Shown here: in pieces, positions 57,239-64,000 of the stretch
Position numbering within the stretch: position 1 is the stretch's first letter
How the letters are laid out: each line of letters starts with the position of its first letter
Assembly: GCF_000520015.2 (NCBI RefSeq)
Contig: NZ_CP007044.2
Coordinates: forward strand, 5,394,001 to 5,458,000
Direction of reading: 5' to 3'
Source of the DNA: Chania multitudinisentens RB-25
GTDB lineage: Bacteria > Pseudomonadota > Gammaproteobacteria > Enterobacterales > Enterobacteriaceae
DNA length: 64,000 bases
Program-made: the position numbers and the translations under genes
The notes under the pieces: generated by a model
The model's database searches: none
Told to the model about the DNA's origin: nothing
What the model saw: the letters and a program-made list of their open reading frames with translations, nothing else

Positions 57239-58090
57239 ATGAGTCTTTATTTATCTGCGGCACTGGCCAGTAATCGTAAAGGCCGTTTTTTGCAAACTGT
57301 TGCGGGGGCAACCCCCTTAACGACGGATTGGATTAGCTCGCCGCCAGCCAGCGGTTTGTTGTTAATACAAGCAGAAGAGTTGACTGACACTAATACTTTG
57401 CAGTGTCTGTATCACTGGGCTATGCAGGCAGGTTGTGCCGCTTTGGTAATAAACCTGAAAGCTGAACAATTTACCTTATTAGCGCAATTGCCCTCCCCAC
57501 TGGATTGGCAGTTAGTACCAGCGATCTTGAGGATGCAGGAAGAACCGGGGCTAACCGCTTTGCTAACCAGTGAAACAAACCAGGCTATTGCTGGCTTTAC
57601 TGGCAGTGCAGATCGGCACCAACACCAAGCCGGCGATGTGGTGCATACCCGCTACATACGAAAACACAGCAACAGTGGGCTATTAGCCTTTACCACGTTA
57701 CCTTTGTGGTCGCTGAATTTACTCGATCATAGTGAGATCTTGGTAAGCTGGTTGAATTGGTTTGTGGACCACGCAGGCATTGCTGAACAAATCATCGGAC
57801 CTAAAGCGCCATCAACTGACTACACACCCGATAAGCACGATCTGGTTGTATTGCTACTACTCTACGCTGGAAGTGGCATGAGCTTACAAGCGCTATCTGA
57901 GCATAATGCGGTTAAGCAGATGTTTGATGTCAACAGCCTTGATATTGTCAAACGGGGTGAGATGTTGCAGCAGCACGATTTTATCGACGAAGCGGGCATA
58001 ACAGCCACCGGTAAAACATGCCTACAAGCCTCGCAATATTGGGCTTATGCTCCATTACTTAGCGAGCAGTTACACACAGGAGCGCTATAA
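57239..58090 (+). CDS. Defence-operon protein of unknown function (283 aa)
   Basis: A 283-aa protein. I use the ATG at 57239, which has AGAGGTGG directly upstream and avoids overlapping the ATPase gene; the frame is open from 57212. No signal peptide. It contains an alpha/beta-type N-terminus (GLLLIQAEELTDTNTLQCLYHW) and a C-terminal winged-helix-like part (LVVLLLLYAGSGMSLQALSEHNAV). No catalytic motif is visible. It sits between the large ATPase and the NurA-like gene, so it may be an adaptor. Confidence 0.45.
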   Translation: MSLYLSAALASNRKGRFLQTVAGATPLTTDWISSPPASGLLLIQAEELTDTNTLQCLYHWAMQAGCAALVINLKAEQFTLLAQLPSPLDWQLVPAILRMQEEPGLTALLTSETNQAIAGFTGSADRHQHQAGDVVHTRYIRKHSNSGLLAFTTLPLWSLNLLDHSEILVSWLNWFVDHAGIAEQIIGPKAPSTDYTPDKHDLVVLLLLYAGSGMSLQALSEHNAVKQMFDVNSLDIVKRGEMLQQHDFIDEAGITATGKTCLQASQYWAYAPLLSEQLHTGAL

Positions 58091-58092
58091 GC

Positions 58093-59250
58093 ATGAATGA
58101 GAACAAAACGATGAATTTAGCGCAATCTCTCGCCATCGATAGCCAGCTTCGCTTACCGGGAAGTGCAGGACGTTTGCTTAAACAGGTCCGTGATATTGAG
58201 CAAGTGGCGCCGCTGTTCCGTGATGCTGGCTTAGTGAAAGCGGTCCCCAAGCCCACAATCGTTAATTTACGCGTAGCCGGTATTGCGACTAAATCGTGCT
58301 TAGACAAAGTATTGGGCGGTTTTATTTATGCCAGTGCAGCAGTGCGCACAGATTTGCTAATCGATGACAATAAAGTCAGCACGGTGGGTAGCGACTCAGT
58401 ATCAGAACTGGACGATATTGATTTTGAAGCACAGCGTAAACGACTTGATTTGATTGAAATTCGTCAGGCGTATCAGTTAGTTGAAAAAAAACTTTTAAGT
58501 TATGAGCCTGCCGATTTAATTTTGCTGGATACGCCGTTGTTTTTATCACGGGATATGGCTCCGCTGGAGCGCAATGTCCGTCATAAACAAGAGTACGAAA
58601 AAACCAGGCAAGTGATAGAAACTTTTTGGCAAAACCATCGCTCTGAAATTTTCCCCTGGAATCAAAATGGTGTAGTGCTTGCGAGCATTTTGGCTGAGCG
58701 CTTTAGTGCAGTTGTAAGTATCGCCAAACAAGATTTACGTACCGAACAAGGCCGCAAACAAATTTTAGCATCTGATGGGTTTTCTAAAGAGTTGATGCAA
58801 AATCTGGCAGGGCTGGATGAAAGTTTGGTGGGCGTGGGGGATTTGCGATTTATCAATGGCATTTTAGGCAACTATTCGCGCACCATCGCATTTCGTTTGT
58901 CTGAACAAGAAAACCGCATTGAACCCAACATTGAAGCTAAGCAAGGGTTAATTAGTTTTCACTTCCGTAGTGCCCGAGGCGGACAGATAAAAATGGTGCA
59001 ATTAGCAGGTGACGAACCAGAATGGAAAAGTGCTGATCTCGATTTAGTTGCCTCTCGCCTGATGGTGCTGGATATGCAAAACAAAGGTAATGCAATGCCG
59101 TTGCCACAATTACTTGGCTATCAACAGCTTGGTATTTTACCTAAATTTGCTACGTTTTATCGCCAGGGTTTACACCAGGCACTAAAGAATAATGATATTG
59201 AGGCAGGGTGGTTGGCAGGCCTCGATGAGGGATTGAATAATGGCTTATAA
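58093..59250 (+). CDS. NurA-like nuclease-domain protein
   Basis: A 385-aa protein encoded directly before a HerA-type ATPase, the usual place of NurA. The fold pattern fits: a first strand VNLRVAGIATKS, followed by GGFIYASAAVRTD, then the DLILLDTPLF strand with Asp146, and the ERFSAVVSIAKQD region. In NurA the first strand ends in an Asp (DGS-like) that binds Mn; here the aligned residue is Ala65. It may be a degenerate or differently built nuclease. It overlaps the next gene by 11 bp. The assignment is by context and pattern. Confidence 0.5.
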   Translation: MNENKTMNLAQSLAIDSQLRLPGSAGRLLKQVRDIEQVAPLFRDAGLVKAVPKPTIVNLRVAGIATKSCLDKVLGGFIYASAAVRTDLLIDDNKVSTVGSDSVSELDDIDFEAQRKRLDLIEIRQAYQLVEKKLLSYEPADLILLDTPLFLSRDMAPLERNVRHKQEYEKTRQVIETFWQNHRSEIFPWNQNGVVLASILAERFSAVVSIAKQDLRTEQGRKQILASDGFSKELMQNLAGLDESLVGVGDLRFINGILGNYSRTIAFRLSEQENRIEPNIEAKQGLISFHFRSARGGQIKMVQLAGDEPEWKSADLDLVASRLMVLDMQNKGNAMPLPQLLGYQQLGILPKFATFYRQGLHQALKNNDIEAGWLAGLDEGLNNGL

Positions 59251-60925
59251 AGTTTTAGGTAAATTAGTCGGTAACACTGGTGATGCCAGCCAGTTAACTA
59301 TGGTTGTGCAAGACTCGTTTTCAGTACGCCGTGGTGAGTTTGTACGCATTATGCACCAGGAACGCAAAGATGAGGGGCAAGTCGCCGTACTGGGGCGAGT
59401 GACCAAGATCAGTCGTACCAATATGCTGTATAACGCCGGCTTTGGCGATGGTGTGACTGAGCTTGAGCTTTTGCCCGGTGCGAATGTAACTGGTGAGAAT
59501 ATGTTTGCTCAGGTCGAGCTGGTTGGTTACCGCGATCCAGTGACTCGTCAGATCAAAATTCCACGTCGCCCACTTAACCCTGGTACAGCTGTTGAAACCG
59601 TCGATTTTCAGTTTTTAAGTGATTTTTATGAATTTAATGAACACTCCAGTTTGCACTTGGGTAACTTAGTAGGCTACGACAAAGGCGAGAATACGGTTCC
59701 GGTTTTTATTGACGTCAACAAATTGGTCACTGAGCATTTGGCTGTTCTGGCAATGACGGGTTCAGGTAAGTCTTATACTGTTGGTCGCATTATAGAACGT
59801 TTAGTCGCGGTTAATAACGGCACTGTGGTGGTATTTGACCCACATGGTGAATACGGTAAAGCCCTCGCTGGCGGTAATCTGCAATTCTCAAGCTTCTTAG
59901 ATGCCACTGACGATAAGCGTGATCAAGAAGCACTGCCACTGATTAAGCAGATCTTTGAAAAGCTGCAAGCCGTCGGTGCAGGTATTCAGGTTTACTCGCC
60001 GCAGCACGAGTCTTTTAAACATAAATACGCCAGTAAGAACACACCATTAGCGCTTCAGTTCGACCATTTTGAAATGGACGATATTGCTGAAATATTACCT
60101 GGCTTAACGGAACCGCAGCAACGAGTACTCGATGTTGCAATTCGTTATTGGCGCTCTGCAGATAAGACAGAGCCACGAGATATTAACCGCCTGCGCTTCT
60201 TATTAGGTGATGGTATTGAAGAGTTAAAAGAGTGGGACGACCTTTCTGAAGCTGAGGCGAAGGCATTATCAGGCCGTAGTGCCGCCGTCGCCTCGATGAA
60301 GCTTTCACGCGTGCTTAATGAAGCCAAAAGTTTTTACAGTGCAACGATGGCTGAACCAACTGATATTTACAAAATGGTGGGGCGCCCGAGCAATCAGCAG
60401 GGACGTTTAGTCGTTGTTGACTTACAAGGTTTGAGTGATACCGCTAAGCAAGTCATTTGTGCATTGTTATCTAGTGAAATATTAAAAGCGGCCTCGAGCA
60501 AAACGGACCCGCTGCGTCCATGCTTTATCATTTACGAAGAAGGCCATAATTTTGCCCCGGCCGGTGGCAATGCAGTCAGTCACCGCATTATTAAAAAGAT
60601 CGCCGGTGAAGGTCGTAAATTTGGTGTTGGATTTGGCATTGTGAGCCAGCGTCCATCGAAATTAGATTCAGATGTGACCTCTCAGTGCAATACGCTAATT
60701 ACGATGCGCTTAAAGAACCCAGACGATCAACGATTTATAGCTAAAGCATCAGATATGGTGAGCAAAGCTGACCTGGAGGAACTTCCGAGTTTATCAACCG
60801 GTGAAGCTTTGGTGTGTGGTCGTTCAATCCCTGCACCACTGCTTGTTAAAGTTGGTAGTAAGGCATTAATTCACGGTGGTGAATCACCGGAGGTATTGCG
60901 TGTTTGGGGCTCTTTCAATGGCTAA
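59240..60925 (+). CDS. HerA-family hexameric DNA translocase ATPase
   Basis: A 561-aa protein. The N-terminal HAS barrel (~1-130, VRRGEFVRIMHQERKDEGQVAV) is followed by the RecA-like core with Walker A MTGSGKS (172-178), a Walker B of the form CFIIYEEGHNFAP, and the HerA sensor/arginine region GIVSQRPSKLDSDVTSQCNTLITMRLKNPDD. HerA proteins form rings that pump DNA and work with NurA nucleases. In defence islands they act with nuclease or sirtuin partners. The preceding NurA-like gene overlaps by 11 bp. Confidence 0.85.
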   Translation: MAYKVLGKLVGNTGDASQLTMVVQDSFSVRRGEFVRIMHQERKDEGQVAVLGRVTKISRTNMLYNAGFGDGVTELELLPGANVTGENMFAQVELVGYRDPVTRQIKIPRRPLNPGTAVETVDFQFLSDFYEFNEHSSLHLGNLVGYDKGENTVPVFIDVNKLVTEHLAVLAMTGSGKSYTVGRIIERLVAVNNGTVVVFDPHGEYGKALAGGNLQFSSFLDATDDKRDQEALPLIKQIFEKLQAVGAGIQVYSPQHESFKHKYASKNTPLALQFDHFEMDDIAEILPGLTEPQQRVLDVAIRYWRSADKTEPRDINRLRFLLGDGIEELKEWDDLSEAEAKALSGRSAAVASMKLSRVLNEAKSFYSATMAEPTDIYKMVGRPSNQQGRLVVVDLQGLSDTAKQVICALLSSEILKAASSKTDPLRPCFIIYEEGHNFAPAGGNAVSHRIIKKIAGEGRKFGVGFGIVSQRPSKLDSDVTSQCNTLITMRLKNPDDQRFIAKASDMVSKADLEELPSLSTGEALVCGRSIPAPLLVKVGSKALIHGGESPEVLRVWGSFNG

Positions 60926-61475
60926 GGTGCCTATGCCTGAAGTAGCTTGGGTAAATGAGACGTTTCCACTTTTAGCAAGCGGTAAGCTATTGGACCAAGA
61001 TGTATTGGTCCACAGCTTAGGCTGTAGCGTTTGGAATACATTCGGGCATGAACAGTCATTTATGGCGGTAATGGAATGCCCGGCTCCAGGTACATTTGGT
61101 GCTGATATTCGCTCAGACTCGGGCTGGTTTCATAAATCTTCTGCATCGCCTATGTGTTTAATCGAATTTGAACGCTTTGATGGTTCAGCGAAGGGGCAGC
61201 AAAAGCTAGAAGAAAAATTAAAAAACTTACTGGAAGCAGCACAGCGCTGGAATCATTCCCCCAAAACCCTGGTCCTCAGTGCCTGGAGCCAAGGCTTAGT
61301 AGGTGCACCTGATACCCAAAAACTGAAAGACATTTGCCGCATGGGTTTTACTTCGTCCACTGGTACCCAAGTAAGCGCCGCTCCTAATGTTGAGGTGGTG
61401 TTTAGTCGCTTTTTATTTATCAAAAATCTGAGCATGATTGTTTTGGACAGAATTCACTATGAGGTGTTGATGTGA
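60918..61475 (+). CDS. Unknown defence protein, possible PD-(D/E)XK-like fold
   Basis: A 185-aa protein starting at ATG 60918, which overlaps the HerA stop (ATGGCTAA). The middle reads GTFGADIRSDSGWF ... SPMCLIEFERFDGSAKGQQKLEEKL. That order (Asp in a loop, then a strand ending E-x-E in place of E-x-K, then a helix) is like a restriction-type nuclease core, but the Lys is missing. It ends overlapping the kinase start. It could be a nuclease subunit or an inactive relative. Low certainty. Confidence 0.45.
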   Translation: MAKVPMPEVAWVNETFPLLASGKLLDQDVLVHSLGCSVWNTFGHEQSFMAVMECPAPGTFGADIRSDSGWFHKSSASPMCLIEFERFDGSAKGQQKLEEKLKNLLEAAQRWNHSPKTLVLSAWSQGLVGAPDTQKLKDICRMGFTSSTGTQVSAAPNVEVVFSRFLFIKNLSMIVLDRIHYEVLM

Positions 61476-62941
61476 ATATAAAATCAGCACATTTTTTGCC
61501 AGGGACGAATAAACGCCTTGGTGACAAATACCTGTTACTTGAATGCCTTGGTGATGGCAGCCATGGCTGGGTATGGCGGGCGGAGCGCCTGCAAGATGGA
61601 AAAATTGTCGCAGTAAAAATCCCTAAAGATATTACTCGGGAAGACCGCCAGCTTGCCGAAGGTAAAGAGCTTTTAGACGTCGAGCCGCACGAAAATATTG
61701 TGCAAATTTTTGATATGGGCCGTATAGATAATGAATGGTTCTATATTGAAATGGAGTATTTTCCCAGCCAAACCCTGGCGCAAAAGCTCGATGACAGACA
61801 GCGTAATTTTGGCCAGACCTATGAACGGTTGTTCAGAATATATCGTCAAGTGCTCTGTGCTGTGCATTATTTGGCCGAACTACCAGTGCCAATATCCCAT
61901 GGAGATATTAAGCCACATAATATTTTGGTTGGGGAACGGGACCTGGTGAAGTTGACGGACTTTGGCAGCTCAGCTTTACCAGAAGAAATTTACGTTCGTA
62001 CCCGAGAAAATGGCGGGACTGTGTTGTATTCAGCCCCAGAGTTCTCCAACGTCGATAGCCGTAGAGGTAGTCTAGAAGAGCTACTATTGGGCGACATCTA
62101 TAGCTTAGGTGTTTTGCTATACCAGCTGCTGACAGGAAAGCTGCCCCATGATACGCCAGCACAAGTTCAGCGCCACGCACCTTTCAAGCTTCCGACAGAG
62201 ATTAATAGCTCTATTCATACGGACTTGGAGCAAGTGGTTCTTACCTGCTTACAAAAACGAGCGGAGGATCGCTTTTCAACTATTTCCGAATTAATTCATG
62301 CATTTGATGCAGCTACCACTAAGCAACTAAAAGTTGGTGCTATTGCTCCCGTTTTTCAGACTAAACCTGATCAGGACTGGTCAAGTGCGGTACTTGAAGC
62401 AATGTCCAATCAATCTTACCAAAAGGCTGCTCAGTTAGCGTCGCAGGAGTATAGCCGCAGTAAAGATCTACAAGCTTTACATCAGCAACTTATTGCCTTG
62501 TACCGCGCCAATCGCTTATTCGACTTTGAAAAAGTTGTAGAAGATAATAAAGCGATCTTGCTTGAGGGTAAATTGACTCAACCAGCGGCTTTGTTCGAGC
62601 TGATAGTTAAGACAAACCTACAGTTGCGCAATATCAGTCAAGCAAAATCCTGGCTGTTGCAACGAAAGCAAGCTGAAGCAGAAAACGCGGCTACCATGTA
62701 TTTAGAATCATCTATCTTTGGCCTTGAAGCGAAATATCCTGAAGCAAGAGCACTATTGGAGAAAGTAAACCAAATAACTCCAATGAAATTCCATGTGTTA
62801 AGCCAACTCATTTTAGTTTGCGAGCAAATGCGTGATTACTCTGGTGCTGCAGCTTATTTGAAAGCGGCATTGCGAGTAGCACCATTGGATAACAGCATGA
62901 AAGAGAAAAAAGAATTGTATGCAAAGCTTGGGGTTATTTGA
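61472..62941 (+). CDS. Serine/threonine protein kinase with helical-repeat C-terminus
   Basis: A 489-aa protein starting at GTG inside the previous stop. The kinase domain (~15-290) is complete: Gly-rich loop GDGSHG (27-32), Lys49 in VAVKIPKD, catalytic HGDIKPHN with Asp145, DFG at 163-165, the SAPEFS segment and DIYSLGVLLYQLLTGKLPHD. Residues ~305-489 are a helical array with TPR-like pattern (AVLEAMSNQSYQKAAQLASQEY ... GAAAYLKAALRVAPLD). No membrane helix, unlike most PknB kinases, so it is a cytoplasmic signalling kinase. It ends the operon. In defence systems such kinases sense infection or switch on effectors. Confidence 0.85.
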   Translation: MNIKSAHFLPGTNKRLGDKYLLLECLGDGSHGWVWRAERLQDGKIVAVKIPKDITREDRQLAEGKELLDVEPHENIVQIFDMGRIDNEWFYIEMEYFPSQTLAQKLDDRQRNFGQTYERLFRIYRQVLCAVHYLAELPVPISHGDIKPHNILVGERDLVKLTDFGSSALPEEIYVRTRENGGTVLYSAPEFSNVDSRRGSLEELLLGDIYSLGVLLYQLLTGKLPHDTPAQVQRHAPFKLPTEINSSIHTDLEQVVLTCLQKRAEDRFSTISELIHAFDAATTKQLKVGAIAPVFQTKPDQDWSSAVLEAMSNQSYQKAAQLASQEYSRSKDLQALHQQLIALYRANRLFDFEKVVEDNKAILLEGKLTQPAALFELIVKTNLQLRNISQAKSWLLQRKQAEAENAATMYLESSIFGLEAKYPEARALLEKVNQITPMKFHVLSQLILVCEQMRDYSGAAAYLKAALRVAPLDNSMKEKKELYAKLGVI

Positions 62942-63058
62942 TTGAAAAGATGACCATTGTGCGCACAAGACATATTGGATATTTAACACTTCCGTTCACA
63001 CACCGGACAAAAAATAAAGTTTTACATAACGATTTCCTTCTTGATTGAGTTAAGACAA

Positions 63059-63086
63059 AAGCCTCTCCCCATTAGGGCGGAGGCTT
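63059..63086 (+). terminator. Terminator of the defence operon
   Basis: AAGCCTC and GAGGCTT arms enclose TCCCCATTAGGGCG, in which CCC/GGG extend the stem. It lies ~120 bp after the kinase stop and is followed by TCTC. Confidence 0.65.
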
Positions 63087-63231
63087 CTCAGTTATAAACA
63101 TTTAATTAACAAACAGTGAATATTCAGACACTTAGTTAGTATTATCGTAAGCGTCCGGTGATCTCATATTGCTAGCAAAACTCTGTTGCCACATGCTGCC
63201 TTCATTCAAGACAACGAATCGGAGGGGAAAT

Positions 63232-63534
63232 ATGGCAAAACGGTATTCTCACAGTGAACGGCAACAACATCTCGACACCTGGCAACAGAGCGGATTGTCT
63301 AAAAAACACTATTGCCGACAGCATGACCTGAACCCAGCCACCTTTTATTACTGGCTAAAGCATCATCGTGATGACGCTACCGTGAGCGTTCCCGCTGCCT
63401 TTATTCCTGCGCACCGAGTGATGCCCGGGAATAATGATGCTGACACGGTAACGCTCAACCTCCCCAATGGCTGTTCGGTCAGGTGTCTTCCGACGCAATT
63501 GCGGGCGGTGATGCAGGCCCTGTCCCTATGTTAA
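63232..63534 (+). CDS. tnpA: IS66-family accessory protein TnpA
   Basis: A 100-aa protein from the ATG at 63232, preceded by GGAGGGGAAAT. The HTH region (WQQSGLSKKHYCRQHDLNPATFYYWL) is typical of IS66 Orf1. Its stop overlaps the TnpB start (ATGTTAA). Confidence 0.88.
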   Translation: MAKRYSHSERQQHLDTWQQSGLSKKHYCRQHDLNPATFYYWLKHHRDDATVSVPAAFIPAHRVMPGNNDADTVTLNLPNGCSVRCLPTQLRAVMQALSLC

Positions 63535-63863
63535 CACCGCACCACATCTGGCTGGCACGGGAGCCCGTCGATATGCGCCGGGGCATTGATACCCTGACGC
63601 AATACATTACCGACCACCTGCACCAACCCTGGCAAGGGGAAGCTGCTTTTGTCTTTTGCAACAAGGCACGCTCGCGCATCAAAGTCCTGCGCTGGGACAA
63701 GCACGGCGTCTGGCTGTGTCTGCGTCGTCTTCATCAAGGCCATTTTGTCTGGCCCCGACAAGGTGATGTCGCCTGGCTGCTGTCACCCGAGCAGGTCGAC
63801 TGGTTGATGAAAGGCATTGACTGGCAGCGGGTGGATGGTCTGGATTTAACCGGCTGGAAATAA
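63528..63863 (+). CDS. tnpB: IS66-family accessory protein TnpB
   Basis: A 111-aa protein, started at ATG 63528 within the TnpA stop; the frame upstream (63483) is a shadow of tnpA. The family signature REPVDMRRGIDTL ... FCNKARSRIKVLRWDKHGVWL is complete, ending LDLTGWK. Confidence 0.9.
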   Translation: MLTPHHIWLAREPVDMRRGIDTLTQYITDHLHQPWQGEAAFVFCNKARSRIKVLRWDKHGVWLCLRRLHQGHFVWPRQGDVAWLLSPEQVDWLMKGIDWQRVDGLDLTGWK

Positions 63864-63929
63864 CGAAAAATAGTGATTAATACATTGATTATCAATGACA
63901 ATATGGTGCCATGTTGATAAAGTGTTCGC

Positions 63930-64000
63930 ATGAATATCGATGCCTTGCTGACCTCAAAAGACCCCGACGAACTGCGCACTCTGGCGTTGAAATTACTCGC
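63930..64000 (+). CDS. IS66-family transposase TnpC (partial, N-terminus only)
   Basis: The first 23 codons (MNIDALLTSKDPDELRTLAL...) match the usual start of IS66 transposases in position and style. The rest is beyond the window. Confidence 0.7.
   Translation, partial: MNIDALLTSKDPDELRTLALKLL

Larger units (their letters stand above)
63147..64000 (+). mobile_element. IS66-family insertion sequence, left part
   Basis: The terminus GTAAGCGTCCGGTGATC is the classical IS66 end. Two accessory genes (TnpA-, TnpB-type) and the first codons of the transposase gene follow in the standard order. The element leaves the window at 64000, so its right end and target duplication cannot be checked. Confidence 0.88.

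Overview
The window looks like chromosomal DNA of an enterobacterium, probably in or near Yersiniaceae and Serratia-like. This is an inference from gene families and base composition; there is no rRNA, tRNA or other taxonomic marker. The left ~37 kb is ordinary accessory metabolism and signalling. The right ~26 kb is a mobile-element junction followed by a large anti-phage defence operon.

1-18.9 kb: a partial exported SurE phosphatase; a secreted GH28 pectinase with a KdgR-like box; a probable operon of an AhpD-like protein, an SDR dehydrogenase, a polar amino-acid-type ABC importer and a molybdopterin S/N-oxide reductase; a membrane cytochrome b-like protein with an exported flavodoxin; and a CusRS-like two-component system. 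The last is surrounded by exported enzymes (two alpha/beta hydrolases, a CMD-family protein, a cupin) and two aldo/keto reductases. Two near-identical 16-bp palindromes (CTGACA-N4-TGTCAG) lie in the two promoter regions flanking the two-component genes and suggest one regulon.

18.9-31.1 kb: a GNAT acetyltransferase, a Bcr/CflA-type MFS exporter, a LysR regulator, an EvgA/EvgS-like phosphorelay, a decayed fimbrial chaperone locus with an orphan LuxR-type regulator, and a minus-strand cluster encoding an unusual muramidase (GH108) plus L,D-transpeptidase-like fusion with two proteins of unknown role.

31.6-37.9 kb: a sugar-acid operon (Fe-alcohol dehydrogenase, two tandem DgoK-type kinases, MFS transporter, KDPG/KDPGal-type aldolase) followed by an IclR regulator, with CRP-like and palindromic sites upstream. 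No dehydratase gene is present.

37.9-43.8 kb: an insertion-sequence graveyard. It holds a truncated IS3-family end, an intact IS256-family element with an 8-bp target duplication, a frameshifted Cys/His-rich gene, and an IS407-type IS3 element disrupted by a second IS3-family element whose left terminus is present in five tandem 40-bp copies plus one inverted copy on the far side.

44.1-62.9 kb: a tightly packed 12-gene defence operon, mostly with overlapping start and stop codons. McrB, McrC and a small partner are followed by HsdM, HsdS, an unknown 433-aa protein, a 1428-aa BrxC/PglY-like P-loop ATPase, an unknown 283-aa protein, a NurA-like protein, a HerA-type ATPase, a possible PD-(D/E)XK-like protein and a Ser/Thr kinase with a C-terminal helical region. 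There is no HsdR. The combination of methyltransferase, specificity subunit, ATPases, nuclease candidates and kinase resembles the methylation-associated defence system (MADS) and related BREX-like systems, here fused to an McrBC module. It is the best candidate for an under-described system in the window. A terminator and an IS66-family element cut by the window edge close the region.
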